Assembly (NCBI RefSeq): GCF_030272615.1
Contig: NC_081407.1
Coordinates: forward strand, 149,539,744 to 149,603,743
DNA length: 64,000 nt
Source of the DNA: Cryptomeria japonica
Taxonomy: Eukaryota; Streptophyta; Pinopsida; Cupressales; Cupressaceae
Reading direction: 5' to 3'
This document shows, piece after piece, positions 46,759-58,734 of the stretch. The notes below the pieces were generated by a model, which did not search any database, was not told where the DNA came from, and was given only the letters and a program-made list of their open reading frames with translations. The position numbers and the translations under genes are program-made. Within the stretch, counting starts at the first letter, position 1, and every line of letters begins with the position of its first letter.

Positions 46759-49700
46759 CTAAAAGAAAACTCCAAAATAAAATTGTGCTTGCTGCCATAA
46801 GGAACTAGAGGAGGATTTCATCTTGGTCTTCCAACCATGTGGTCCACTCTGTGGTCCTTCCATCCAGACCATCTTCTTCCTTTCCATGATTTGTATGCAC
46901 ATGTCAACCCTATTGAAGGGGGGAGCTCTGGTATCTTGAAGTTCTTTAATCAGTTTCTTAATTGCACTCTCAAAGGCGGTTTGATTTTCTGTGATCCTTG
47001 CCCATTCATACCCATCTTGCATCTCGTATATAAATATGGTGGCTCGGCCTTCTTTGAGGAACCGTAGGAGTTTGTTTCATTCAACATTCATCAGGAAGCA
47101 AACTTCCACAACAATTTTATAATGTGTGAGTATTTTAAAAAAACCAGTAAGTTCCCTAGCATTACCTTGGAACTTCTCCTCATTTCTAAATTTCCAAATA
47201 AACCAAAGGATAAAAGAAGACAAAATTTGCCAAATTAAATCAACATCCTTTTTAAGATTATGGATGAAACCAGTAACTATATCATAAGTGAAGACATGCT
47301 CAGTAATGGATATTCCAAACATTAACCAGATCTCTCTAGCAAAAGGGCAGTCAAGGAGGATGTGTTGAGTGGACTCAGGTTTATTGCAGATAGAACAGAG
47401 ATCATATGCAGCTACATTATTCCTAATAGGCAATCTATCTAGTAAGAGTTGCCATCTGAAACATTTGATCTTAGGGGGGATGGAGGATTTCCAAAGGTTC
47501 TCAAAGGTTTTATCCCAAGCAGTGGGGCTGTGGTGGACATTCCATAGGGTGTTGACATGGTCGATCACAGAGGTGTCCTGGTTAAGCGAGTTGTAGATAA
47601 CTTTGGATTTAATTTTTGGGAGGGGGGAGCCATCCTTCCAAAGGAATGAGAGGTACTCGTGGGTGTCAACATGAGTATTCTTAGGAAGATTAAGGGTATT
47701 ACAGGCATTCCTAATCATATTGTAGGTCCGCTTATGCGAAGCAGGGAGATTAAATTTACTACTAAGTTCCTCCCAAGTGATGAGGTTGTCATTTTCTAGG
47801 ATATCTATAAGAAACTTGATCCCCTTGTTATGCCAAAATCTAGCAGAATAGCCTTGGGTTAAGCCCAATGGCTTAGAATTATGGTGGAGGTTCCACCATA
47901 TCGACCCTTCACCATGTATAGTGTTATCACAATCAATGATAGAGTTGCAAATAAGTCTATGCACATGCTCCCAAGCTTTCCAGATGGACTTAAAGACCCA
48001 AGTGCCTTGGACAGACACCGAGAAACTTCTAGCAAGTAGATCACTAAGTGGGAGGGCTTTCCATGATTTGGCAGCCTTGGGGAATCCATTTTGAATGTTG
48101 TTTCTGATAAGAATCTTCCAAGGTTCTTGCCCATCTAGTGCATGAAATATCCATTTGGCAGCAAGGGAGACTCCTTGCAACTTAAGATCCTTAAGGCCCA
48201 AACCAACAAGTTTTTTGTCTAAGTGGCACCAGGCCCATTTCACCGCATGGGCCTTTCTTTTGCCCTTACCATCAGACCAGAGGAAGTGTTTGATAGCCTT
48301 TTGAATTTCATAAATTTGATAATTGTTGAACATCCAAACTAAAGAGCAGTAGATACTATACGAGGAGAGGATTTTTTGACATACTTGAACCCTACCTGCT
48401 AGGGAGAGGATCCTATTATCCCACTTGTTGAGCTTCTTATCAATTTTCCCCTTAACCCAGGTCCACATGTCTCGAAGAGAGGGAGAAATAGAGAAGGGGA
48501 TACCGAGATACTTGACAATCATGTTGGGTCCTCCCCATGAGTACCCATCTTGCTGTAGCCAGTCTGGAGGTTCATCCTTCCAACCAAGTAAAACAGATTT
48601 GGAGCTGGAGATCCTAGCTCCAGAGGCTTTACCAAAGGTGTCAATTTTTAGGTTGAGGGAATCGATGTTTTGCCTAGAGAGCTCCAGGAAAAGAGAGGTA
48701 TCATCAGCAAATTGGATATTCAACAATTTAGAGTCATCCGGCAGTATGATGCCATGGACTCTAGGAGATAGAGTATCATCTCTAAGGAGATAAAAGAGGG
48801 CATCTGAGGCAATAACAAACAGAATAGGGGCAAGAGGGCAGCCTTGCCTTATGGATCTAGAGAGAGGAATAGGTTGGGATAGGGTTCCATTAACTTCAAT
48901 CATGGTGGAAGCATCTTTGAGGATAATTTGGACGTAGTCATAAAACTCTTTAGGGAAGCTAAAAGCTCGGAGCATCATGATGATGAAATCCCACTCGACT
49001 TTATCATAGGCTTTTTCAAAGTCCATAAGGGACATGGCAGCGTCCTGGTTAGAGGTTCTAGCCCATTCCATGGATTCCCAACTAGTGACAAGGTTTTCCA
49101 ATATGTATCTGCCTTTAATGAATCCAGTTTGGGTAGAGCAAATGAATTTTGGAAGAATCTTTTCAAGGCGGGTAGCTAAGGCTTTGGCAAGGATTTTATA
49201 GGAGACGTTGAGGAGGGTGATTGGCCTCCAATTCTTAATGAGTGCTTTGTCTCCTTCTTTAGGGATGAGTTTAACAATACCTTTATTTATGAATTCCCCT
49301 AGGGTGCCATTTTCAAGAGCTTCATTGTATATGTCATAGAGGTCATGAGTGACCCATTCAAGATTGGCTTTGTAGAACTCCGCAGGGAGACCATCAGGGC
49401 CTGGGGCCTTATTATCCTTGAGGGATTTAATGGCATCAACAATTTCTTGTATAGAGATCCTGGCTTTGAGGAGGAGAGCATCATCTTCAGAGATTCTTTT
49501 AGGGATGATGGTACTACATTTGTGTCGAGCCTCTTTCGAGGCCTCATTATCTTCTAACGTAAAGAGAGTTCTATAGAACATTTTGAAGGCCTCTTTTATA
49601 TCATTGAGATCCAGGAGTTCCTTGTTGTCTACAGTTATTGTATCAATTTTTTCTCTATTTTGTTTCTTCTTAAGGAGGTTAAAGAAGATTTTTGAACCTT

Positions 49701-50842
49701 TATCTCCAAATTGGAGCTAGTGGTTGCGAGCTCTAATGAAGGCTCCCCTGATTTTGACCTGTTGGTGCTTTTTGAGGATATCTCTGGCTTTAGAAACATG
49801 CTTGCCCAAGGTAGGGGAGGAGGGGTTAGTCTGAATATCCTGCTCTAGCGAATGGAGGCGATGGGTGAGAGTTTTTTCCATGTCTCTAGAGTCCTTGGCT
49901 TTCTTTTGGCCAATGGTTTGGAGTACTTTCTGCCAGGAGGAGACATTCCTTGTCCACATAAGAGTGCAGGATTGGGAAGGCTGAGGCTGAAGGATGAAGA
50001 GCCTGACCACCTTAAGGGCACCTAGAATATCTTGGTCTTTGAGGAGGGAGGTGTTGAGAATAAATTTCTTGCTACAGGGGCTGTTGATTGGGATAGCATT
50101 TCTAGTGTTAATGACCACAAGGATAGGGAAATGGTCAGAAAGGGTAACTGGTAGAACATCAACCGTACTCCCCAAGTGGTTAGGGGAGAAGGAGAAGAAG
50201 TCGTTGTTAACATAAAATCTATCCAGTCTAGAATAAATATGATTGGGACCTTGTTGAAAGTTGCACCAAGTGTACCATAGGTTAGAAGTAGGAGTTTTAG
50301 TGCCCTCGAGGGGGTCAAATAACTTGAGTTTTTGTTTAAGTTTGTCCCAGTAAGGTTTTTTAGCATTTTTCCATTCAAAAGGAAGTCCCCCGGCCTTGTC
50401 ATCTTGATGCTTAGTCATATTGAAATCTCCAGCCACTATCCAGGGGATACTTGGGAGGGAAGTTAGCCATATCCAAAGGGACACTCTTTCCTTGTAGTCA
50501 TTAGGTGCATATATAGAGCAAATGCCAAAGTTGGAGCCCTTAATATCTAGGGTAGCCCAGGCTGCTCGGTTGCATGGGGGAGATCCCTTTATCCCTAATG
50601 TTGCTTGCCCACTTAGGGGAGATAAGAAGGCCAACTCCTCCCTTTCCTTTTGGGTGGTTGGTGCAAATTTTGATTGCATCTCTCCAGATAAGGTCAAGTG
50701 AGCTGTCAAGATGGAAACCCATGGATTTAAGTTCTTGCAACATCAAGAAATCTATGTTCTTGTGGTGGCTTAGAGAGATTTTGATGAAAAAATTCCTATC
50801 AGGGGACTCAAGGCCTCTAATATTCCAAGAGATGTATTTCAT
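46759..50842 (-). pseudogene. LINE ORF2 (endonuclease-RT-zf-RVT), segment B, lightly broken
   Basis: About 1,360 codons. Endonuclease: YISWNIRGLESPDRNFFIKI, MLQELKSMGF, VAGDFNMTKHQDDK, SDHFPILVVI. RT: APGPDGLPAEFYKANLEWV, LIPKEGDKALIKNWRPITLL, TQTGFIKGRYILENLV, RQGCPLAPILFVIASDALF and an intact FADD active site (LNIQFADDTSLFLEL). zf-RVT: LCSICNKPESTQHILLDC. Breaks: one frame change at about 50560 inside the endonuclease, a stop at about 49714, and TGA at 47074-47076 (CGA in the truncated relative at 37082). An 834-codon stretch containing the whole RT is uninterrupted. Confidence 0.9.
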
Positions 50843-50863
50843 TAGAGAGGAGGGTTAAGAGGT

Positions 50864-52696
50864 TCAACTAGGGAGACCGCAAGGATCTCCAAATTTCTTT
50901 TTATTCTTGGAGCCCATAGGCCTACCTTTCTTTTTAGTCAAGGAGGATCCTTTCATAAGGTCATCCTCATCTTCACTAACTTCAGATGGTTCATTCCTAG
51001 TAGCTGCAATTCCTCCTATGTCGAACCCAGACATCTGGGAGTCTAGAAAGCCAAGGAGCACTGTGCTAGACCTAATTTCTTCAAGACCCTTATTGGCGTA
51101 GATTACTTCAATAACATGATTATCTTCTAACTCTTTGAGCATAGAGGTTGTCGAAGGGTTGGTGATGTTAACTTCAGGGGTAAGCTCTGCAGGTGATGAG
51201 GAGTCCAAATTCTTAGGGGTTTCATATCTGATCATCACACATGTAGGGTTATCACTGGTGCTAGCAACATTAGCACTTCGACTGGGGTTCTCAAGTTTTT
51301 TAACCATCTTTTTTACAACAGAGTTTGTCAGGGTTCGAGTGGGAGTGGGTGAGCTATTATTTGTAGGGAGGGGGTAAACATAGATGCCCGTTTCTTGGCT
51401 GATAGTTGGGATAGTAGGATGGTTTTGATTTGGGGCATTCAGGTTGCTAATTTTCCTCCTACGCTTCCTAGAAGTGACCAACTAAAAATAGTCAAAGGAT
51501 GATTCTAAAGGACTGATTGTTGGGTCAGAGGTTGGACCAAGTTGATTAGAGACAAGGGGTATGTGATCAATGTGCATGGGTTTTAATTCTAAAGAATTGG
51601 TGATGGGAATAGCAGCTTCTTCATTAACAGGGAGTGGGGTGGATGAGTGTTGAAAAATCTTGGTTCTAGAGTTTGTGGAAGCATCAGTTGAGTTAATGTT
51701 GGGTTTATGATTTCTGCGATTAATGATTGGGCAATTTTTTCGAAAATGCCCTTCTTTTTTGCAGAGAAAGCATGCATTTAATCCTCCAAGCATTTCAATA
51801 GGGCAGACAAAGGTTTCTTCATTGACGTTTAGGGTTAAAGATGGTGGGATATCAATCCCTAGCTTAATCGACACAAGCATACTGGCATCCAGGTTAGGGA
51901 TGAGGTGGGTTGTTTCATCATTACGGAACATTTTTCCAAAAGGTTCCATTAATTGTGGAAGAAAATGCCAGAGGAAAGGGGGGACATCCTTGAGGATGAC
52001 CCACCTAGGGGAGGACAATGCGAGAACCTCATCACCGACCGCCTCTGGAGACCAAGCTAGGGCACGGAAGGAAGTATTCCCCACTATCCAATATTGACAC
52101 TTTAGTGCCTCCCTTTGAGCCTCATGAGAATTAAAAAAAAAAAGGTAGAGACCCTTTTGAATTTGTCTGCAAAATGATATTTTAAGCCCTAGTTTTAAAT
52201 TCCAGAGGTTATGAAACTAGTCGTCTAAAAATTTCCTAGGTGGACATTTCTCTACATCAACACATGCAAAGAAAATGGCTGTATTACTTAACCTAGTCTT
52301 TTTCGAGGCAATTTCATTCAACATTTTCAAATTGCGCGAAATGTAGAAGGAACCCAAGAAAGTTCTAGGGCACTTACCTTCCTCACCAGATCGTTCTTTG
52401 CCAGGAGCCTTAGAAAATCACGCGTTAGGGTTGACTCCATTTGTAGGCGGGGAGACGATTTCGGCAAAAGATTTTTTTGGTAGAGATTTAGCTTGATCTG
52501 TGGACTTAGGGCCATTAATGGAGCCGCACAAGCGACCAGGTAGGTGGGGGGAGTTGCGAATTAAATGAAGTGCAGTATTAAATTTGCAAACAGAAGGAAA
52601 GAAAAAATGGAAAAACAGAGCAGTGGATATGAGTTTCAAACCGGGTGGAGGAGAATTAACCCCTCCATAGAGATGCCGAGGTGTCCACATCACCAC
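50864..52696 (-). pseudogene. LINE ORF1 (nucleic-acid-binding), segment B, lightly broken
   Basis: One frame of about 610 codons with stops at 52418 (TGA), near 52218 (TAG, replacing the Trp of DDWFHN) and at 51482 (TAG). DUF4283-like domain: CPPRKFLDD, ALAWSPEAVGDEVLALSSPR, PFLWHFLPQLMEPFGKMF. An intact CCHC knuckle follows (CFLCKKEGHFRKNC, C-x2-C-x4-H-x4-C), then a basic patch (SRKRRRK) and a tail with KKKGRPMGSKNKKK. It would coat the LINE RNA. Confidence 0.87.
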
Positions 52697-53285
52697 AGTT
52701 GCCTCGAATAGCTCGCAAAAAGCTAGACTTAGTTATCACAGACCCCGAGGTTCGCAGATGTCATATTCGCAACTGTCGAGTTTGCAGACCAAAGAAAAAC
52801 ATGCAAATCTGCATGCATCGGATATGAGCCAAACCCTAAACAAAAAATCCTTGACAATCAATCCATGCCCCAAAATTGAAAGTTGATCTGCATGAACTCT
52901 ACGCTAAAGTCGTCAAAAAAATGAAGAAGCGAAATTAAAAACCCTAAGCAGATGAATCTCTGTCTCCTCTGCACCTCCCATAGGCAAAAATAACTCAGTG
53001 CAATGCTCCCGCCACCCATCAAAAGATGTCTGGAATGGTTGCCTTGTTGTCTGTTGAATCAAAATGGTGAATTGCTCAGATCGCAAAAACCAAAAATCTG
53101 AAGCGAGCTCTGCAATCCCTCAACCAGCCAAATTCTTCTACTCCGACTCCAATCTTCTACCTCGAATCACAAAAAATCAAAACCTAAGATGAGTTCTAGA
53201 TCCCTTCAATCCAGCCAAATTCCTCTGCACCCTTGGTGTATCGCCTTCGCTGTTTTGAATCCGTTTTCTTATATAGGTTGCTCAT

Positions 53286-53299
53286 AATAATTAACTTTT
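53286..53299. repeat. Target-site duplication, 5' side of segment B LINE
   Basis: AATAATTAACTTTT, identical to 46634-46647. Confidence 0.88.
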
Positions 53300-54181
53300 G
53301 TATTTTTTAAAACTTATAATACATTCATGTCCAAGACAATAAAACTTTGGTACATTTCTTTAAGTTAATTAAAATAATGGAAATGATAAATATATAATTA
53401 ATTTATATTTTAATTATTTAAATATTTTAAGTTAAATAAAATAGATAGTATATTTGGATTTGATGTTGAACCTAAAAATAAAAATAACAACACTCAATAA
53501 TAGTAACATATAATTATGAATAATTAAAAGCTAATGAATATTAAAGTTTTTTATTTTAAAAAAAATCTATATATAAATCTATTATTTAATTTGTTATCAA
53601 ATTATAATCTTTAATGGACAAAATTTGATTATGAAATATGAAATTTTTATTATTTTATTTTATTTTATTCATTATCTTTGATATTTATTTCTAACAAATA
53701 TGAATATTTATATATAATTGTATATTATTATTTTATATTATTTAATACATATATCTTATATATATTTTTAAATGTTTAAAATAATTACATTTATTATGTA
53801 TTCATTAGATATTAAATTTATTTAAAAAATTGTATAGTAAAAAAGTCATTTAACTAAAATTTAAATAATTTAATAAAAATTTGAAGATGTCTTATTAGAT
53901 GATTTTGAATACAAATGTTTAATATTCATTTGCAATAATTTTATTTTACATGATTTATACAGATAAAAAATAATGATATAATATTGATAATTTTTCAATT
54001 GAAATGATTATTCAATTTGAAAAAAAAAATATGAACTCATAAATTAAAGATTTATATGTATAAAAATGATTTTAAACTATTATATCTTTTCTTGACATTA
54101 AACAACAGAATCAATTCTTGTTAATTTTTTTTCAATTGAATATTTTTATTATTTTAAATTAATTCTTTTTATAAATCTAAC
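53300..54181. other. AT-rich flank, segment B
   Basis: No gene. Aligns with 30706-31089 plus 37004-38045 of segment A and holds the empty sites of both segment A LINE insertions (about 53655 and 53746). Confidence 0.65.
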
Positions 54182-54191
54182 ATATATTTTT

Positions 54192-54410
54192 TGTTTCTAG
54201 TGTATTTTTTTTCTGGATTCGATTGTGTGTATATTTTTCCCATCAACGTTTCGAATCACACTCCATGTCTTTGGGAATTCTTTTCATCCTGATGATGAAT
54301 CATGGAGTGTGATTCGAAACGTTGATGGGAAAAATATACACACAATCGAATCCAGAAAAAAAAAAATACACTAAAAATACAAAATAGATTGTGGAAATCT
54401 CATAGCTTTA
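54192..54410 (+). mobile_element. 219-bp foldback insertion, Penelope-like remnant
   Basis: Flanked by a 10-bp direct repeat ATATATTTTT (54182-54191, 54411-54420) and absent from the paralogous site at 38046-38058. It consists of two arms of about 70 bp in inverted orientation (54198-54267 and 54301-54373) around a 33-nt spacer, nearly perfectly complementary. The right arm plus spacer carries a hammerhead ribozyme motif. Penelope-like elements are known to carry hammerheads in their terminal repeats, to leave truncated inverted copies, and to occur in conifers (Dryad elements). There is no RT or GIY-YIG coding. The assignment to Penelope is from family knowledge. Confidence 0.7.
54285..54330 (+). 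ncRNA. Hammerhead ribozyme motif
   Basis: Order on plus: CATC (stem I), CTGATGA at 54289-54295, stem II GAATCA (54297-54302) with loop TGGAGTG and TGATTC (54310-54315), GAAA at 54316-54319, a very short CGTT stem III/cleavage region, then GATG (stem I partner, 54324-54327). The two conserved core boxes and a perfect 6-bp stem II are present. The minimal stem III resembles the dimer-forming hammerheads of Penelope-like elements. The one-base spacer before stem II and the exact cleavage triplet are uncertain, so activity cannot be judged by eye. Confidence 0.65.
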
Positions 54411-54420
54411 ATATATTTTT

Positions 54421-55276
54421 CGATTAGCCATCAGTAGATTGTTCACTTATTATTCACCTCTGTATTATCGCAATGAAACGTTTAGCATGCATGACCTCCA
54501 ACTCAGTAACACTTGCGAGAGAAACGTTTCATTTCATTTTTTTCACTTCACATTTTAAAACCAAAGAACTTCGTTTTTTAAAGTAATATATGTTTGCTTG
54601 CATGCAAGCTCATGTTTGAGTAGTGTTTTGCGAGTTTATAATTCATTCAGCTAATAATTTTTCAGATTATTCTCAAGGAATAAATCAAAATTAAAATAAT
54701 ATCAATATTAAATATACTATTTATTTATTTAAAAAATTATAAAATATATACAATTAATTTATATTTAATTGATCAAATATTTAATATTTTAATAAAAATA
54801 TATATTTTGATTGTTTAAACAAATTAAATTAAATATAGAAGAAGATATATTTAAATTTGACATTACATAAGAGTTAGATATATATTTCTTTTAAAATTTG
54901 ATACATGAATTGAAGTTTGCTTTAAAGAAAATATCACTTGCATTGAGCCACATAGTTGCAAAATGTAGAAAGGTAGCAAAGGAAGTCAGGGTAGGATGGA
55001 GATAGAAGACTAAGAAATGAGTCTAATGACTACGAAATGACAAGGTGGCCTCAACAAAAGAAAGTGAAGACTCTTGCTCCCTCCAGAAGCACAAAAAAAT
55101 TTAGACTATTGATATTTCCAACAAAGCAAAAATTAACCTAGATATAATGGAAGGCCTTGCAATTATTTGCCACTTTATTGGCCTTAGGTTAGAAAGGAAG
55201 AAAATAGGGAATGGATTACCACAAATTAGCATAAATAGGAGATCAAAAGGTTCCTAACCAAAGGTTTTTTTTCATG
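54421..55276. other. AT-rich flank, segment B, paralogous to 38059-38943
   Basis: No gene. Contains the unit's terminal block (ACACTTGCGAGAGAAACG at 54509) and the run up to the divergence point at about 55277. Confidence 0.6.
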
Positions 55277-56492
55277 GTGATATTTGCTAATGAAGAAGAA
55301 TGAAAGAATTTTTTAGACTATGACAAACCTTTATGGATTGAAATGTACAACCTCTTAGTAGATTACTAGTTTGGAAGTTTCCTACAAAAAGTTTAGAAGA
55401 TTGTTGGGAATCCTAATAGAAATGAATGTCGATTTGCTCAATAATAACTCCTATCAATATACAAGGCTACAAATAGTTGTTGTTTGAAGAATGTCGAGAA
55501 AGTTGGGCTGTGTAAATGGTGCCCATTGGGTATAGTAGATTGAAATAGAGGAAGATAAGCATTATTGCATTTGGTACAAAAAATGTGACCAAAGGGAAAG
55601 CCAATGCAAATACAACCAAAAGCCATGGACAAATGGATACCTAAAACAAACAATAGTGGCAACTCAACTATAGAAAAAGTGGATTCATTGGGTGTGGATG
55701 GTTTCAGCATGGTGAAGAAGAATATCGAAAACTCTAAATAGAACTCTCCAACTTAGAAGGAACTAGAGAAAGGGTCTAATGTGGATAAAATTAATTACAT
55801 ACTTCGAACAAAGATATCCAGTGGTAGAAAGGAGGAAGAGGGTATCTATAAAGATGTGAAAGAACAAAGAAATAAAAGACGAAAGAAGATCAATGACCTT
55901 GATAACTAATCAGATAATGGATTTTCAATAGAAGAAGATTTTGAAGATGACAAATTACATATTATTGTCACAAGAATTTGCACCTGAAAGCTAAGCTTGA
56001 TGCTCAACAATCTCGTGAAACATGGGAACATCCTTAAACATGTGGGTTGCTTATTGTGAGGATGAACCTCCATGTTATGGGCTGGCTCCCCTTTTGATAT
56101 CCTAAAAAACTAAAGCTCTCTTGACTGGAAAAGAGGTAGAAGGATGCTTCTTAAATTGAAACTACTCACTATTAAGGAGATACACAAATGATCAAAGGGC
56201 TTGATCTTCTATTAGACTTGCAAAAATCTCAACTACGAAGCTATTTCTACTCACAACTCATCTATGCATGTTTTGCACTAATGTTTCATGTGAAAGGTTC
56301 ATATGTTTGTTGTTTACTTGAAGGACAATAATGTAGATTTCACAAGATTCATTCAACAAAACACAATATACAATCCATGACCTACACTATAACATGTTCT
56401 TTGAATCAAACATTGAAGGAATGAGATAAAAATGAAGGATTTTAAACAAAATCACAATATTTTATCTAAAGTATTCACATACAATGCTAGAA
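55277..56492 (+). other. Degenerate coding-like repeat, segment B
   Basis: Broken plus-strand reading with scattered coding-like phrases (LWIEMYNLL, then KIVGNPNRNECR) suggestive of a LINE ORF1 DUF4283 region, but interrupted too often to be sure. From about 55660 it aligns with segment A. Confidence 0.35.
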
Positions 56493-56939
56493 CAAATTTT
56501 TTCGAGAAGGAATTGATCTTCTTTATTGAGAAATAGAAAAGTTTTGCATTACAAGTCTACAAAAGTCTACAAAAATCTGAAAGTACTCATAAGGAATGAG
56601 TTACAAAGCATCAACTCACTGCTACAACAAAGAAGAGATTGCGAACTAGAGAAGAATAAAAGGAAAAGAATGACTTATAGTCAAAAGGCTCCAAGATGTG
56701 AAAATATGAATTGTTGGTTTTCTATAACTTCATGGATCGGTTGATTCCATGAGTTGGCTGCCCTTTGTCCTTTAAATCGGGTTCAAACCACCTTTGAATT
56801 TGAAAAAAATGCTTTCTTGGGGCGGATGACTTTGGAAATCCCAAAAATCAAGATCAAAACTAGAGTTTACTTGCCGACAACTACCTCAAAACTCTCCTTA
56901 ACTGATACACAACCCTTGGGGGCCTTCAAATTAGGGCTA
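56493..56939 (-). mobile_element. Polyadenylated retroposed 3' end, segment B copy
   Basis: Paralogue of 39932-40376: the same tail (KGCVSVKESFEVVVGK, stop at about 56867), AATAAA near 56521 on minus, and the same junction with a truncated RING gene at its right end. It is shared by the two segments and therefore older than their duplication. Confidence 0.5.
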
Positions 56940-56940
56940 T

Positions 56941-57176
56941 GAAAAGGCTGCACAAACTTTGGGATCACCCATGTTGTGGAGTAAAGGATTAAAAAAGGTT
57001 GTGGAGATAGATTGTGCAATTTTCCTTGATTCAATTCAAAGAGATGATGAAGTAAAAGCTTTGGCATGCAAGCTGCACGTTTATCATTATGCATGCCTTT
57101 TGCGCTCAACTAGAAGAAAGCAGTAATGCCCCTTATGTCGTGCTAGTTATGATTACAGAGAGGCCCAATCAGAATA
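56941..57176 (+). pseudogene. Truncated RING-H2 gene, segment B, dead
   Basis: Same 3' fragment as 40377-40613. The second RING Cys is Phe (CAIFLDS), and a TAA interrupts after RRKQ before the last cysteine pair (CPLCRAS). It keeps the Leu insertion of its segment A twin (ACKLHVYH), so that change predates the duplication. Confidence 0.8.
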
Positions 57177-58445
57177 GAAATTCTCTACAATCTACATAAA
57201 AGACATTAAATATTTCGTGTTCTTTGATTGTATGATCATGTAAAATCAAAAGAGTATGTTATTTCTAAAGATTTTCCTAAACCTATAGATTCTATATGCA
57301 TTATGCATTATGCATATCTTTGTAAATATTTTTCAGGGTATTAAAATTTCAGTAATGCTTGGTCTATTACATGTTTGATGGTTTTATCAAATCTAGGTCT
57401 CATTTATGTAGATACTAAGTTTTTTGTTTAATTTAAAGTTGTATCTGGTACTTGTGAAAATTATTGTCTACAATAAAAATTAAATTATGTAATTTTGAAG
57501 GGATCTTCTGATTTCTCATTTAATAGAATTATGTGTTTTGCCTTCAAAAACTCTATTTGGAAGTCAAATCTGCAAAATAGTTTTATTAAAACATTTGAGT
57601 TTACTATAGTAGCATAGATAAAATAAATATTGAATTAATATTTTTTTCAAATGAGCTCACTAATATGGCAGCACAACAAATGAATCGTCTAGCATGAATT
57701 ATAAGATTCATTGCTCACTATTAAATATGAATTATATTTTTTTGTTGTGTCTTTTAAATATTTAGAACTTGGTTTGGGAAGTTGTAGCCTTAGTGAGCTT
57801 ATAATTAATTTAGGTTAACTCTTTTTTCTTATCTCAAAATTAGAAGATTTTAGGTTAATTAAATAAATGCAAACAATTAATATATAGTAAATTTATATTT
57901 TTAGTATTTAATGCTTTAAAGTTAAATTAAAAAGATGGTATATTTAGATTTGAGTATAAATGTAAAAAAGAAATCTGATTTCAAAAAATAGAAATAAAAT
58001 GACATACAATAATAAGTAGATATGCTAATCAATAATATAAAATTAATAAATATTTAGGGTTTACATTTTTTAAAGATTTTTTAATATATTTTTATATTTA
58101 AGTTTGGTTATTAAAATTTCTTATGGAATTATATACTTTATATTTGATATTATTAGATATTTTTGTACAGATGTGGAGTAGTTATCATGAGACTCAAGGT
58201 TCATTTATGTATATGAGTTGAATTTTTTATGTGTCCTTCAAATATGAAGAACTTAATTTCATATATTAAGAAGCGTAGTCTTATTGAGCTTATAATACAA
58301 TCATGTTATATTTTGTTTTTTTTTGTTATCCCACAACTACTCTAAGATAATATATCTTTTGTACATGGTTTTAAGATAATTAAAATAATGAAAAATGGTA
58401 AATATGGAATTAATTTAAATTTTAATTATTTAGATATTTTATGTT
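57177..58445. other. 3' flank of the truncated RING copy, segment B
   Basis: No gene; aligns with 40614-41865. Confidence 0.6.
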
Positions 58446-58610
58446 AAATAAATACCAAGAGGAACTCCCAAAAATTCATGTTATTCAAAAGGGAAACTAA
58501 AATCATACAATCAATCTCACAAATAGAATGCTTCCAACCCAATTCACAAGCTTTCTGCAAAGAAATGATAAGAGCTTGAGTTTCTATTTGATTATTGGTA
58601 CAAAATATAG
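58446..58610 (-). pseudogene. RNase H domain fragment
   Basis: Minus-strand reading TNNQIETQALIISLQKACEL, GWKHSICEIDCMILVSLLNN is the middle of a plant RVT_3-type RNase H (Glu in the NNQIETQAL helix, Asp in CEID). It has the same family pattern as 20811-21203. In segment A only its last about 50 nt remain, because a LINE inserted there. Confidence 0.6.
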
Positions 58611-58734
58611 TGAGCACATAAAAAATAATTACAAGAAGCTAGAATCTAAGAATTACTGAATCTAACTAGTTATCTTCTTCTTTGTTTTGTTGAAATTATG
58701 ATGGTGATGATGATGATGCAAAATATCAAGACAT

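Larger units (their letters stand above)
46648..53285 (-). mobile_element. Full-length L1-type LINE, segment B (6.6 kb)
   Basis: Bounded by the 14-bp duplication AATAATTAACTTTT (46634-46647 and 53286-53299). The empty site is preserved in segment A at about 30484. On minus it has a 5' UTR of about 590 nt, ORF1 (52696-50864), a 20-nt gap, ORF2 (50842-46759), a short 3' UTR and a poly(A) tail (T-run at the left edge). It is better preserved than the segment A LINE: only four stops and one frame change separate it from complete ORFs, apart from one internal gap to the EN start. Confidence 0.9.
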
